Notes: generated from the sequence alone by a model not told the origin. Shown: positions 45,033 through 56,163, counted from the stretch's first letter. The stretch: 64,000 nt of DNA from Candidatus Nanopelagicales bacterium (GCA_037045355.1 JBAOHO010000021.1:186001-250000); one strand, 5' to 3'. A program made the numbers and translations.

Positions 45033-47366
45033 GTGGGAACCCTGTTCGACGACCTCGGGGCGGCGCTGGACGGGGCCGACCGTCGGCGAACCGGGGCAGT
45101 CGCTCCAGCGGACCTGGTCGCGGATCTCAACCCGGAACAACGCGCTGCGGTGGAGCATCGCGGCCCCCCGCTGCTGATCGTCGCCGGGGCTGGTTCCGGC
45201 AAGACCCGCGTCCTCACGCGTCGCATCGCCCACCTTCTGGCCACCGGTGACGCGGGAGTCGGCGAGATCCTCGCCATCACGTTCACGAACAAGGCCGCGG
45301 CCGAGATGCGCGAACGGGTCTCGGCGGCCGTGGGACCCGCCGGACAGCGCATGTGGGTGTCCACGTTCCACTCAGCGTGTGTCCGGATCCTGCGTCGGGA
45401 AGCCGACCGACTGGGAATGTCGTCCAGCTTCTCCATCTACGACTCGACCGACAGTCAGCGACTCATCACGATGGTGACCAAGGAGTTGTCGCTCGATCCG
45501 AAACGTTTCACCCCCCGCGGAGTGGCCGCGCGGATCAGCTCGTTGAAGAACGAACTGATCGACCATGAGGAGTTCGCCGGTTCGCTTGGCGGTGAACCGA
45601 ATCCGCACGACGAGGGAATCGCCGCCATCTATGCCGAGTACCAGCGGCGCCTGCAAGCCGCCAGCGCCATGGATTTCGACGACCTCATCGGCCACACCGT
45701 GTCCGTGCTGCAACTGTTCGACGACGTCGCCGCCTACTACCGCGGCAGGTTCCGCCACGTGCTCGTCGATGAGTACCAGGACACCAACCACGCCCAATAC
45801 GTGCTCATCCGCGAACTGGTCGGCACCGCCGCGATCCCGGGCGCCACGGGCGCCGAGACTGCCGTCGCTCCCGGTCACCTGTGCGTCGTGGGGGACGCCG
45901 ACCAGTCCATCTACGCCTTCCGGGGCGCCACCATCCGCAACATCACAGAGTTCGAAGAGGACTTCCCCGACGCCGTCACCATCAGGCTCGAGCAGAACTA
46001 CCGATCCACCCAGACAATCCTGGACGCGGCCAACGCGGTCATCGCTCACAATCCGGAACGAGCCGACAAGAAACTGTGGACGTCGGGGGCCCTGGGCGAA
46101 CTCATCACTGGGTATGTCGCCGACGACGAGTACGACGAAGCCCGGTTCGTCGCCGGGGAGATCGATCGGTTGACCGACGAGGGAGCGGCCCAGCCCAACG
46201 ACGTCGCGATCTTCTACCGCACCAACGCCCAATCCCGGGCGCTGGAAGAGATCATGATCCGGGTCGGCATGCCCTACAAGGTCGTCGGCGCGGTCCGTTT
46301 CTACGAGCGGCGTGAGATCCGTGACGCCATCGCTTACCTGCGCGCGATAGCCAATCCCGGCGACGACGTCAGCATGCGCCGGATCCTCAACGTCCCCAAA
46401 CGCGGGATCGGTGACACCACCGAGTCCGAGCTGGCAGCGTTCGCCGCTCGCACCGGACGGACCTTCGATGACGCGTGTGCCCACGCTGCCGACATCACCA
46501 CGCTCAGCCCACGAGCCGTGCGCTTGGTCGGCGCTTTCCACGACATGATGACCGGGCTGCGCGAGTACGCCGCTGATGACGCGAGCCCGGCGGACATCCT
46601 CGCTCGGACCATGCAGGACACCGGCTACCTCGAACAGTTGCAGCAGTCGGATGACCCTCAGGACGAAAGCCGCGTCGAGAACCTCGGCGAACTCGAGTCT
46701 GTGGCGGCCGACTACCAGCAGATGGCCACCGAGCCGTCGCTCGCAGGATTCCTCGAACGTGTGTCCCTCGTCGCGGACGCCGATCAGATCCCCGAAACCG
46801 CTGCCGGCCAGGTCACCTTGATGACTTTGCACACGGCGAAGGGCCTTGAGTTCCCGGTCGTGTTCCTGACGGGCATGGAGGAGGGGATCTTCCCGCACGC
46901 GCGGACCTTCGACACCGATGAACTCCCCGAGGAACGCCGCCTGGCCTACGTCGGTATCACCCGGGCCATGGCGCGCCTGTATCTGACCCGGGCGCTCACC
47001 CGATCCGCCTGGGGCGCGCCGGAACACCACCCCGCCTCGCGCTTCCTGGCCGAGATCCCGCCCGATCTCATCGAGTGGCGCCGCACCCAGGGCGCGGCGA
47101 CACAGGCTGCCACGACCTGGACGTCAGCGGCACCTCGACCCCAAGGTTTCTCCGCACCCGCCCCCGGCCCGGCAGTCGCCCGAGCCTCCGCCCGCGGTCC
47201 CGCACCGGCGTTCCACCCTGGCGATCGCGTCACCCACGACAAGTTCGGGCTCGGGACCGTCGTCAGCGTCGCCGGTGCCGGAGACAAGGCGGAGGCCACG
47301 GTCGACTTCGGCTCGGACGGCGTCAAGCGACTGTTGCTGCGCTACGCGCCGCTGGAGAAGCTCTGA
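45033..47366 (+). CDS. pcrA: ATP-dependent DNA helicase PcrA/UvrD1
   Basis: Superfamily 1A 3'-5' helicase for repair and replication restart. The 777-aa protein has Walker A IVAGAGSGKTRVLTRRIA, the Q-motif region LNPEQRAAVEH, motif II VLVDEYQDTNHAQY, motif III VVGDADQSIYAFRGA and motif VI YVGITRAMARLYL. The C-terminal ~80 residues contain a Tudor-like segment (FHPGDRVTHDKFGLGTVVSV) that in UvrD1/PcrA binds RNA polymerase. GTG start. In mycobacteria uvrD1 is also upstream of sucCD. Confidence 0.96.
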   Translation: MGTLFDDLGAALDGADRRRTGAVAPADLVADLNPEQRAAVEHRGPPLLIVAGAGSGKTRVLTRRIAHLLATGDAGVGEILAITFTNKAAAEMRERVSAAVGPAGQRMWVSTFHSACVRILRREADRLGMSSSFSIYDSTDSQRLITMVTKELSLDPKRFTPRGVAARISSLKNELIDHEEFAGSLGGEPNPHDEGIAAIYAEYQRRLQAASAMDFDDLIGHTVSVLQLFDDVAAYYRGRFRHVLVDEYQDTNHAQYVLIRELVGTAAIPGATGAETAVAPGHLCVVGDADQSIYAFRGATIRNITEFEEDFPDAVTIRLEQNYRSTQTILDAANAVIAHNPERADKKLWTSGALGELITGYVADDEYDEARFVAGEIDRLTDEGAAQPNDVAIFYRTNAQSRALEEIMIRVGMPYKVVGAVRFYERREIRDAIAYLRAIANPGDDVSMRRILNVPKRGIGDTTESELAAFAARTGRTFDDACAHAADITTLSPRAVRLVGAFHDMMTGLREYAADDASPADILARTMQDTGYLEQLQQSDDPQDESRVENLGELESVAADYQQMATEPSLAGFLERVSLVADADQIPETAAGQVTLMTLHTAKGLEFPVVFLTGMEEGIFPHARTFDTDELPEERRLAYVGITRAMARLYLTRALTRSAWGAPEHHPASRFLAEIPPDLIEWRRTQGAATQAATTWTSAAPRPQGFSAPAPGPAVARASARGPAPAFHPGDRVTHDKFGLGTVVSVAGAGDKAEATVDFGSDGVKRLLLRYAPLEKL

Positions 47367-47477
47367 CGTCGTGGACAGCGCCCCGACGTCGCGGATCTGA
47401 AGTGGTGGTCATCGCCCTGTCGTCTGGAAAGCACAGTCCGAAATGTGCGAATCCTGCTGGTTCGGCAAAATGGGCGC

Positions 47478-48083
47478 ATGAGATCCGACCGCAGAAGAAT
47501 CGTCGCCGGGATCGTCGCGCCGCTGGCCTTGGGTATGGTCCTGATCGGAGCGTCTGGCTGCAGCAGCGATCACGCTGCGCCGGTCGCGACGGTCAGTGGT
47601 GTCGCAGCCGCTGATGTGACGTTCGCCCAGATGATGATCCCCCATCACGAGCAGGCGGTCGTGATGGCTGACATGGCCCTGGACCCGAAAGCCGACGCAT
47701 CACCTTTCGTGACCGAACTTGCCGAGGAGATCCGAGGTGCCCAGGCTCCTGAGATCAGCCAGATGCAGGCGTGGCTCGCCGACTGGGGTGCGCCCAGCGC
47801 GATGCCGACGGATCACGACGCCCACGGTGGTCACTCGATGGACGGCATGACCATGGACGGCATGATGACCGACGAGCAGATGGCCGAACTCGCCGCCGCG
47901 AAGGGGAAGGCGTTCGACGACTTGTGGCTGACCATGATGATCGAGCATCACGAAGGCGCGATCGTGATGGCCGAACAGGTTCGCGCCCAGTCCGACAACC
48001 CTGACGTCACAGCGCTGGCCAGTGCCATCATCGTGGCTCAGCGCAAGGAGATCGCCCAGATGAAAAGGGAACTGGCGGCTTGA
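47478..48083 (+). CDS. DUF305-family putative lipoprotein
   Basis: A 201-aa exported protein. Residues 1-34 resemble a lipoprotein signal (MRSDRRRIVAG...LIGASGCSSD). Two copies of the DUF305 signature occur: VTFAQMMIPHHEQAVVMADM and DDLWLTMMIEHHEGAIVMAE. A Met/His-rich insert (HDAHGGHSMDGMTMDGMM) lies between them and suggests copper or other metal binding. ATG 47478 rather than 47445 is preferred. It stands between pcrA and a convergent hydrolase. Confidence 0.87.
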   Translation: MRSDRRRIVAGIVAPLALGMVLIGASGCSSDHAAPVATVSGVAAADVTFAQMMIPHHEQAVVMADMALDPKADASPFVTELAEEIRGAQAPEISQMQAWLADWGAPSAMPTDHDAHGGHSMDGMTMDGMMTDEQMAELAAAKGKAFDDLWLTMMIEHHEGAIVMAEQVRAQSDNPDVTALASAIIVAQRKEIAQMKRELAA

Positions 48084-48087
48084 CCCG

Positions 48088-49050
48088 TCAGCCGGCGGGC
48101 TGCGCTGTGGCTGCCCGGCGCACCATCGCCTGATCGGTCTCCGGCCGCGGACGCTGCGCGGCGATCGAGGTGACGCCCTCGGTCAGGATCGAACCGTCGT
48201 GATCGAGGTGGGCCAGGGTGCGACAGATCTCGTGTACGACCCTCCCGTCGACGGGCAGGGACATGTGGCCGACCCCCCGGACGAACACGTTGCGGGCGTT
48301 GAGATCGGGATGCACGATCCGTGCGTTGCGTTTGGGGATGATCATCGCGTCGAGATCGGACCACATCGCGAGGAACCGCGTGCGGCAGGCGGGTGCGGCG
48401 GCGTCCATCTCGCGGATCAGCTCCGACGACGTGCTCATCTGTTGTGACAGTGGGTGCGGCACCAGTCGGGCCGGGGCAGTGCCACCGTGCGGGGTGCCCA
48501 GTGTGACCAGTGTGTGCACGCGCTCATCGCCCTGCATGCACTGCACGTAGTAGCGGCCGATCAACCCACCCATGGAATGCCCGACGATGTGCACGCGCTC
48601 GTAGCCGGTCTCGCGGACGACCTCCTCGACGAGTTCCGCCAACCGGGCGGCGACGCTGCGGATGTCCTGGGTCAGTGGGGAGTAGTTCAACGCCACCAGG
48701 CGGCCGAAGCCCCGCTTGCGCAGTCCGCGGCGCAGCAAGGTGAACACCGTGCGGTTGTCGACCACGCCGTGCACCAGGATGATCGGGGTCCCGGCTGCTT
48801 CGACGTCGCCGATGAGCAGACCGCGCTGAACCGGCGGCAAGCCCTCGAGGTTGTGCCGCATGACCTCCTTGCGCGCCTTCTCCTCGGCCAACCCGAGGGG
48901 GTACATGGCCACATGAGTCGTGAGCCAGGCGATCTCGACTGCTGTGCCGCGCAGGCCCCGGGCACTCAGCACCGCGGCAGCTCCCCGGCGGACAGCGGCC
49001 CGCGCTCGCGCGATCCGCTCGACCGGACCGTGGGCGAAGGGTGGGGTCAC
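48088..49050 (-). CDS. Alpha/beta-hydrolase (lipase/esterase-like)
   Basis: A 320-aa hydrolase. The fold is shown by PIILVHGVVDNRTVFTLLRR, nucleophile elbow IVGHSMGGLIGRYYV, LVTLGTPHGGTAPAR and a C-terminal His in GVGHMSLPVDGRVV. This combination is typical of triacylglycerol-lipase-like or PGAP1-like esterases; no clear signal peptide. GTG start at 49050. It converges on the DUF305 gene with a 4-bp gap. Confidence 0.85.
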   Translation of the reverse strand: MTPPFAHGPVERIARARAAVRRGAAAVLSARGLRGTAVEIAWLTTHVAMYPLGLAEEKARKEVMRHNLEGLPPVQRGLLIGDVEAAGTPIILVHGVVDNRTVFTLLRRGLRKRGFGRLVALNYSPLTQDIRSVAARLAELVEEVVRETGYERVHIVGHSMGGLIGRYYVQCMQGDERVHTLVTLGTPHGGTAPARLVPHPLSQQMSTSSELIREMDAAAPACRTRFLAMWSDLDAMIIPKRNARIVHPDLNARNVFVRGVGHMSLPVDGRVVHEICRTLAHLDHDGSILTEGVTSIAAQRPRPETDQAMVRRAATAQPAG

Positions 49051-49207
49051 AGCGGGACCCTAACCCACCGGTGGGCCAGAGTGACGGCAGGCCCGACGGG
49101 TCGTGTCGCCGCGGTATCGGCCGACGGATTGCTGCGAACCCGCCAACGGCTGCGCTTCTCTCGCCGCATTTGGCGCGATAGCAGTGGGCCCCGGGGTGGG
49201 GGCGGCA

Positions 49208-49258
49208 GGTGCCCCGGTCCGGCTGGTGCCCCGGTCCGGCCGGTGCCCCGGTCCGGCG
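49208..49258. repeat. 17-bp tandem repeat x3 upstream of sucC
   Basis: Three contiguous copies of GGTGCCCCGGTCCGGCN (49208, 49225, 49242), identical except at the last base. They occupy part of the 272-bp gap between the divergent hydrolase and sucC, 64 bp before the sucC start. No promoter could be assigned with confidence in this gap. Confidence 0.92.
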
Positions 49259-49322
49259 GTGGTCGTGGCGCCGACACGCAGGCCGGATAGCCTGAACGAC
49301 GGCTAGACGGAAGGGCCCAGGC

Positions 49323-50499
49323 ATGGATCTGTTCGAGTACCAGGCGAAACATCTGTTCGGTGAGCATGGCGTACCCGTCGTGCCGGGCGAGGTGTGTGTC
49401 ACCCCCGAACTGGCCCGCGAGGCCGCTCGCAAGATCGGCACCACTGTCGTGGTGAAGGCCCAGGTCAAGACCGGTGGCCGGGGCAAGGCAGGCGGGGTCA
49501 AACTGGCCAAGGACCCCGAAGAGGCGTTCACTCATGCCCAGGCCATCCTCGGCATGGACATCAAGGGGCACACCGTGCGCAAGGTGCTGGTCACCGAGGC
49601 GGCCGAGATCGCCGAGGAATACTACGTTTCGTTCCTGCTCGACCGTGCCGAGCGCGCCTTCCTGGCCATGGCCAGCGTCGAGGGCGGAATGGACATCGAA
49701 GAGGTCGCCGCGACCAAACCCGAAGCGCTCGCCAAGGTCCGAGTCGACGCGATTGACGGCGTCGGCGCGGAGAAGGCCGACGAGATCGTCGCGGCAGCCG
49801 CATTCCCGGCGGACGATTGCCGCCGACGTCAGCGCCATCCTGCAGCAACTGTGGAATGTGATGACCCGCGAGGACGCCACCCTCGTGGAGGTGAATCCGC
49901 TCGTCAAGACCCCCGACGGCCGAGTTCTCGCCCTCGACGGCAAGGTCACCTTGGATGAGAACGCCGACTACCGGCACGCCTCACACGCGGACATGGTCGA
50001 CAACGCCGACACCAACCCGGTCGAACTGCGAGCCAAGGAGCTCGACCTCAACTACGTCAAACTGTCCGGCGAAGTCGGAATCATCGGCAATGGAGCCGGA
50101 CTGGTCATGTCCACACTCGATGTCGTCGCGTACGCCGGTGAGGACTTCGGCGGGGTCAAACCCGCCAACTTCCTCGACATCGGCGGTGGGGCCAGCGCCC
50201 AGGTCATGGCCAACGGGCTCGACATCGTGCTCAACGACCCCGAGGTCAAGGCCGTGTTCGTCAACGTGTTCGGGGGAATCACCGCCTGCGATGCGGTGGC
50301 CAACGGCATCGTCGAGGCGCTGGATCTGCTGGCCTCGCGAGGCGAGGAAGTCACCAAGCCGATCGTGTGCCGCATCGACGGCAACAACGCCGCCGAGGGT
50401 CGTCGCATCCTCGATGAGGCGGAACATGACGTGATCGAGCTGGTCGAAACCATGGACGATGCCGCGCGGCGCGTGGCCCAGTTGGCCGCCGGGGCCTGA
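49323..50499 (+). CDS. sucC: Succinyl-CoA synthetase beta subunit (frameshifted)
   Basis: TCA-cycle substrate-level phosphorylation with SucD. The ATP-grasp domain begins MDLFEYQAKHLFGEHGVPVV and has VVKAQVKTGGRGKAGGVKLA; the C-terminal domain has GGGASAQVMANGLDIVLNDP and VFVNVFGGITACDAVANGIV. The frame changes near 49,805, in the stretch after AAAAFPADD, and resumes as ADVSAILQQLWNVMTREDAT. Both halves are conserved, so a sequencing insertion is likely. Thirteen bases separate it from sucD. Confidence 0.9.
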
Positions 50500-50511
50500 G
50501 GAGAGAACCGC

Positions 50512-51386
50512 ATGTGCAATCTTCCTGAACTCAGACAGCCGCCTGCTCGTGCAGGGCATGACCGGCTCCGAGGGGACCAAGCACACGCGGCGCATGGTCG
50601 CCGGTGGATCGGCCGTGGTGGCCGGGGTCACGCCCGGCAAGGCGGGCCAGAACGTCGATGGCATTCCCGTGTTCAACTCCGTCGGCGATGCTATGGCCGA
50701 GACCGGCGCGAACGTGTCCGTCGTGTTCGTGCCCCCCAAGTTCACCAAGGGAGCCGTCGAAGAGGCGGTCGATGCCGGTATGCCGCTGGTCGTCGTCATC
50801 ACCGAGGGGGTCCCGGTCCGCGACACCGCGCAGTTCTTCCAGTACGCCGAGAACGCCGGCACCACCCGGATCATCGGACCCAACTGCCCGGGCATCATCT
50901 CTCCCGGACAGAGCAACGCCGGCATCATCCCCGGTGACATCACCAAAGCCGGGACGCATCGGCCTGGTCAGCAAGTCGGGAACGCTGACCTATCAGATGA
51001 TGTACGAACTGCGGGACATCGGATTCTCGACCTGTGTGGGCATCGGGGGCGACCCCATCATCGGCACCACGCACATCGACTGCCTGGCCGCCTTCGAGGC
51101 CGACCCCGAGACCGATGCAATCGTGATGATCGGTGAGATCGGCGGCGATGCCGAGGAGCGGGCGGCCGCTTTCATCGCCGACAACGTCACCAAGCCGGTC
51201 GTCGGGTACGTCGCGGGCTTCACCGCCCCCGAGGGCAAGACCATGGGCCACGCCGGCGCCATCGTCTCGGGTTCGTCCGGAACCGCCGCAGCCAAGCAGG
51301 AGGCACTGGAGGCAGTCGGCGTCAAGGTCGGCCGCACGCCGAGTGCCACCGCGCAACTCATGCGCGAACTCATGTCCGGCAACTGA
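50512..51386 (+). CDS. sucD: Succinyl-CoA synthetase alpha subunit (frameshifted)
   Basis: CoA-binding subunit with the phosphohistidine. An extra T directly after the ATG (50515) throws off the frame; removing it gives MAIFLNSDSRLLVQGMTGSE. A second shift near 50,955 is repaired by removing one A, giving ITKAG-RIGLVSKSGTLTYQ. The active-site His is in GKTMGHAGAIVSGSSG. GAGGAGAG precedes the start. Both shifts are single-base insertions relative to the family. Confidence 0.9.
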
Positions 51387-51448
51387 GCGGACGCCCCGCA
51401 ACTGAGCTTGCCGCCCCGCAACCAAGCGGACGCCGCGTCACTGAGCAG
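51380..51448. repeat. 19-20 bp degenerate tandem repeat including the sucD stop codon
   Basis: About 3.4 copies of CAACTGAGCGGACGCCCCG-like units; the first copy contains the sucD stop TGA (51384-51386). Later copies are diverged (CAACTGAGCTTGCCGCCCCG, CAACCAAGCGGACGCCGCGT). The remaining ~95 bp to the DUF6350 gene shows nothing recognisable. Confidence 0.8.
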
Positions 51449-51542
51449 ATTCCGGCCGCTGGACGGATTCGCAGGAATTGATCGGCGACTCGCGCCGTGC
51501 CGCTGACGGCTCCAGCGTTATCGGGATGACACCATCAACGAC

Positions 51543-53055
51543 GTGTGGCGGCCTACTCTTCCCCGACCTCTGACGCGACCTCGTCCCGGAGGTGATCCCC
51601 AACCACGGGACAAGCAGGACGAACCGAGCGATGCAGCGGAAACCATCATCGATCTCACCGACAGCGGCAGCCACCCAACCGTCGGGGCCGGTGGCCTGAG
51701 CGACAAGGCCGGAGACCTGACCGAACAGCCCCCCGACGACTCAGGGGAGGCAGCTGGTGCCCGGCCCCGCACCTCGCTGCGCATCCCGCTCGACATCCCG
51801 GTGCCCGGCCGGCTCAACGCCGCCACCGTGCGCCGCTACGCCGCCGCAGCCGGACGCCTGGCGATCCTGTCGCCGCGTTCGGATCGGTTGCCAGCGCCGA
51901 TCGGTGCCGCTTGGGCCGCGTTGTGGGCTGCGGCGGTGGGGATGCTCACGGCACTGCTGATCACGGTCGTGTCCGGGGTTATCGATCCGGGTGTGGGCCC
52001 GGCCAGCCTGGTGTGGCTGGTCGCGCACCACGCGCCGCTGACCACCGACTCCGGCACGGTCACGCTGTTGCCCCTGGGTCTCCTCCTGCTCACGGTCCCA
52101 CCCTTGCGCCGCGCCGGCCGCTTCCTCGTCGCCCAGGCAGCCGGGCCGCTCCAGGTCACCGCGACACTCGCCGGCATCGGGTACGTGGTGATCGCGGTGT
52201 TTGCCGCGTGGTCCCATCCGGAACTGCCCTCTGTGGCACTGTTCCGGGCTGCGGTGTGGGCCGCTCTGCTGGTTGTCGTCGCGGGTGGTTGGGGCGTCCA
52301 ACGGCAGCGCTTGGGCCGGTTGCCGCGGCCGCCTTTCGTGGCGGGAGTCGCCGTCAGCGTCGCGCTCCCGCTGGCGGTCGCGACCGTGCTGTGCCTCGTG
52401 TCGATCGTCACCGCGGCACCGCAGATCCTCGATACCCAGGCGCGTGTCGCCTCCTCCGGCACCGACCAGGTGGGCCTGGTCCTGGTGCAGTTGGCCTACC
52501 TGCCCAACCTGATCCTGTGGGCGGCCGCGTTCGTCATCGGTCCTGGTATCAGCCTGGGCGCCGATCACGTCCTGTCGCCTTTCGTGGCGTCCCCCGCTGT
52601 TGTGCCCGACCTGCCGGTGCTGGCGGCGGTCCCTGTGGATCCCCCCAACTGGACTGCCCTGCTGCCCATCGTGGTCGCGCTGTCCGGGGCCTGCGGATCG
52701 CTCGTGTTCGCCCGGCTCCTACCCGAAGCCCGGCTGCGGCGCCGGATCACCCGGGCACTGACCCTGGCCGCGGTGTCCGGCCTCGTGTGGTGGGTCCTGC
52801 TGTCGCTGGCCGGTGGGTCACTCGGTGACGGACGGCTCGAGGCGCTCGGGCCGGTGGCCGGCGCGGCGTTCGTGGGTGCTCTGCTCACGGCGGCGGGTTC
52901 GCTCATGTGGGCGCTGCTGCCGACCCTGGCCTCGGAGCGCGCGACCGGTGGCCACCGACTTGAAGGACCGGGTCGCCACCGCCGCCAAGGATGGCCGCAT
53001 CCCGGTCGGTCGGCGGTCCGAGAAATCCAGCCAACCCCCTACGATGTCGGTGTGA
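51543..53055 (+). CDS. DUF6350-family multi-pass membrane protein (frameshift near 3' end)
   Basis: An acidic N-terminal region (~90 residues) is followed by about ten hydrophobic segments, e.g. AALWAAAVGMLTALLITVV and LVWWVLLSLAGGSL. Function unknown; the family sits just upstream of purN in many actinobacteria. As read, the frame runs on into purN through an Arg/His-rich stretch. A one-base insertion near 52,945 would instead give VATDLKDRVATAAKDGRIPV and stop at 53055, overlapping the purN start by 4 bp. I take the fusion to be an artefact. Confidence 0.75.
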
Positions 53056-53660
53056 AGCGCGTTCCCGTCCTGGCCCTCGCCTCAGGAACGGGAACCCTGT
53101 TCCAGGCTCTTGTGGACGCTGCGTTCGAATCGGACTTCCCCGCCGACATCGTCGCCCTCGTTACCGATCAACCTCGCTGCGGCGCAGTCGGCCGGGCTCG
53201 CGGCGCTGGGATCCCCGTCGAGATCGTGCCGCCGAGCGACTTCGCCGACAAAGCCGAATGGGACGGCGAACTCACCGCCCGTGCTCGGGCCTACGACGCG
53301 CAGTGGGTCATCTCGGTGGGGTTCATGCGGCTGCTTGGTCCGCAGTTCCTCGCCGAGTTCCCGCAGCGGGTCCTCAACACCCACCCGTCGCTGCTGCCCG
53401 CTTTCCCCGGGGTGCAGCCGGTGGTGGACGCCGTGGCCTACGGAGTCAAGATCACGGGCTGCACAGTCCACGTCGTGGACGAGGGCATGGACACCGGGCC
53501 CGTCGTGGCCCAACGCAGCGTCGTGGTCGACCCCAGCGACACCCCCGACGAGCTCCACGACCGGATCAAGACGGTCGAGCGGCAGTTGATCGTCGAAGTC
53601 ATCGACCGCGTGGCCACCTACGGTCTGCAGATCAACGGAAGGAAGGCGATCATCCCGTGA
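53052..53660 (+). CDS. purN: Phosphoribosylglycinamide formyltransferase
   Basis: Adds a formyl group from 10-formyl-THF to GAR in purine synthesis. The GTG at 53052 gives 202 aa beginning MKRVPVLALASGTGTLFQAL. Catalytic Asn-His-Asp can be placed in VLNTHPSLLPAFPG and VHVVDEGMDTGPV. It is out of order only if the apparent fusion with DUF6350 is believed. Overlaps purH by 4 bp. Confidence 0.93.
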   Translation: MKRVPVLALASGTGTLFQALVDAAFESDFPADIVALVTDQPRCGAVGRARGAGIPVEIVPPSDFADKAEWDGELTARARAYDAQWVISVGFMRLLGPQFLAEFPQRVLNTHPSLLPAFPGVQPVVDAVAYGVKITGCTVHVVDEGMDTGPVVAQRSVVVDPSDTPDELHDRIKTVERQLIVEVIDRVATYGLQINGRKAIIP

Positions 53661-55206
53661 GCAGGATCTCCCGTCAAGCGGGCGTTGTTGTCCACCTACG
53701 ACAAGAACGGTCTGCCCGAACTCGCCCGTGGCCTGCACGACGCCGGTGTCGAGATCGTGTCCACCGGCTCCACCGCAGCGGTCGTCGCCGAGGCCGGAGT
53801 TCCCGTCACTCAGGTATCTCACGTCACCGGATTCCCCGAATGTCTCGACGGGCGGGTGAAGACTCTGCATCCAGCCGTGCACGCGGGGCTGCTCGCCGAC
53901 CTGCGCAACGAAGAACACGACCGCCAACTGGCCGAACTGGGCATTGAGGCGTTCCAACTCGTGGTCGCGAACCTCTACCCCTTCTCCGAGACGGTCGCCT
54001 CGGGTGCCAGCACCGAGGAGTGCATCGAACAGATCGACATCGGTGGACCGGCCATGGTGCGGGCCTCCGCCAAGAATCACGCCAACGTTGCTGTAGTCGT
54101 CGATCCCGCCGACTACGGCGACGTGTTGGCTGCGGTGGCCGCGGGTGGATTCGAGCTCGCCGACCGGGAGCGCCTCGCCGCCCGGGCCTTCGCGCACACC
54201 GCCACTTACGACATCGCCGTCGCGTCGTGGCTGGGCAACGTCGTTTCCCCCGACGACACCGGATTCCCGGTGTGGCTCGGCGGATCCTGGCGTCGTTCGG
54301 AGGAGCTGCGCTACGGCGAGAACCCGCACCAGCCCGCAGCCGTGTACGTCGGTCACAGCGGCGGGGGGCTGGCCGGTGCCGAGCAAGTTGCAGGGCAAGC
54401 AGATGTCCTACAACAACTTCGTCGACTCCGACGCAGCCCTGCGGGCGGCCTACGACCACTCCGAGCCTTGCGTCGCGATCATCAAACACGCCAACCCCTG
54501 CGGCATCGCCGTGGCCGACGACATCGCGACTGCATATCGCAATGCACTCGCCACCGACCCGGTCTCCGCCTTCGGGGTCGTGGCTACGAACAGTCCGGTC
54601 ACGCTGGAGATGGTCCAGGCCATGGCCGACGTGTTCACCGAGTGCCTCATCGCTCCGCAGATCGAAGAGCCGGCCCGCTCCCTTCTCGCCGAGAAGAAGA
54701 ACTTGCGCGTCCTCGTCGTCGACCGCGATTTCTATGAGCCCCGCGTCGAGTTCCGCCCGATCACCGGGGGAGTGCTGCTCCAACACACCGACATGATCGA
54801 CGCCGCTGGGGACGACCCGGCCAACTGGACGCTGGCCGCCGGCTCGGGTGCCGATGACGCCGTCCTGCGGGACCTGCGATTCGCCTGGCGCGCGTGCCGC
54901 GCGGTCAAGAGCAACGCGATCCTGCTGGCCCGGTGACGCGGCGTCAGTCGGGATCGGGATGGGTCAGGTGAACCGCGTCGACTCCGCCCGACTGGCAGTG
55001 CAACGCGCGGGAGCACGCGCCGCGGGTGCGGTGGCCGCGTCAGACGCGTTCTTCCCGTTTCCCGACGGCCTGCAGGTTCTGATCGATGCCGGGGTGACCG
55101 CCGTGGTCCAACCGGGGGGATCGGTGCGCGACGACGAGGTCATCGCGGCCGCGCAGGCGGCCGGCGCCACCATGTACCTGACCGGGACCGGCATTTCTGG
55201 CACTGA
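53657..55206 (+). CDS. purH: Bifunctional AICAR formyltransferase / IMP cyclohydrolase (frameshifted)
   Basis: Last two steps to IMP. GTG 53657 overlaps the purN stop. The IMP cyclohydrolase domain has KRALLSTYDKNGLPELARGL and VKTLHPAVHAGLLADLRNEE; the transformylase domain has KQMSYNNFVDSDAALRAAYD and IIKHANPCGIAVADDI with the catalytic Lys-His. Shifts occur near 53,670, 54,385 and 54,937 (each restored by removing one base: T, A, T) and near 55,190, where adding a C gives the normal end TGTRHFWH. It is the purine-pathway partner of purN. Confidence 0.88.
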
Positions 55207-55228
55207 CACGCACACCGCCGTCACGTTC

Positions 55229-56163
55229 GTGGCGGCGTTCGCGGTGGGTGTCCTGGTCGCCCTGCAATCCGCGGATCAACGCGGACCTCGCGAGCGAAGT
55301 CGGCGGTGGTCTGGTCGCCGCCTCCATCAGTTTCGGCACCGGCCTCGCGTTGATCGCCGTCATACTGCTCGCGACCCCCCGGATCCGCGCGGGGCTGGCT
55401 GGGATCCCGCAATGCTTTGCGGAACCACCAGTTGCGGTGGTGGCAACTCCTCGGGGGGCTCGGAGGCGCGTGGCTGGTCACCACTCAGGGGCTCGTCGTG
55501 GCCGTCGTCGGGGTCACCATCTTCACGGTCGCGGTGGTGGCCGGCCAAGTCGCCGGGTCCCTCGTTGTCGATCGGGCGGGACTCAGCCCGGCCGGGGTCC
55601 TGCAGGTGACTGCTCGCCGCGTAACCGCCGCGGTGGTCGCCCTGGTAGCGGTGTTGTTGTCGGGGTTGTCGGCGGGAACGGGCACGGTGTCGTGGGTGGT
55701 GCTGCTGGCCGTTTCGGCGGGCGTCGGCATCTCCGTGCAGCAAGCGATCAACGGCCGGGTCTCGGTCGCCACACGGCAGCCCGTCGCCGCAGCCACCGTC
55801 AACTTCACCGTCGGATTCTCGGCACTCTTCGCAGCCACGCTGCTTCTCGTGGCCGTCGGCGTCATCGAGGTGACGGGATTGCCGGGGCTGCCAGGGCAGT
55901 GGTGGCTCTACCTGGGTGGGCCCATCGGAGTCACGTTCATCGCCCTCGCTGCTTGGGCTGTGCGGGCCGTCGGCGTTCTGACTTTCGGACTGTTGTCGAT
56001 CGCCGGGCAACTCGTCGGGGCAGTGATCCTGGACGCCGTCCTGCCCTCGGGAACAGCGCCGCTGGGCTGGCCCCAATGGGCCGGGTTGGCGTGCGTCGCG
56101 GTCGCAGTTGTTCTGGCTGCCGTCCCCGGCGACGGCACTTCCGGTGGCAGAATGACGAAATGA
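55229..56163 (+). CDS. DMT-family transporter, YdcZ/DUF606 type (frameshifted)
   Basis: A membrane protein of about 310 aa with ten hydrophobic segments in two homologous halves. Frames join at about 55,265 (VLVALQS to RINADLASEVGGGLVAASIS) and 55,410 (LAGIP to LRNHQLRWWQLLGGLGGAWL), each consistent with one inserted base. The N/S-rich start of each half (INADLASEVGGGLVA; INGRVSVATRQPVAA) is typical of the family. Substrate unknown. The GTG at 55229 is a tentative start. Stop overlaps folD. Confidence 0.75.

Noticed and set aside
50512..50937. A separate small gene starting MCNLPELRQPPARAGHD
   Set aside because: It is the out-of-frame reading of sucD caused by one extra T after the start codon.
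51543..53660. A single open frame fusing the DUF6350 membrane protein to PurN
   Set aside because: The joining stretch is Arg/His/Pro-rich and unlike either family. The alternative frame gives a plausible membrane-protein tail that stops at 53055, overlapping a proper purN GTG start; one inserted base explains the fusion.
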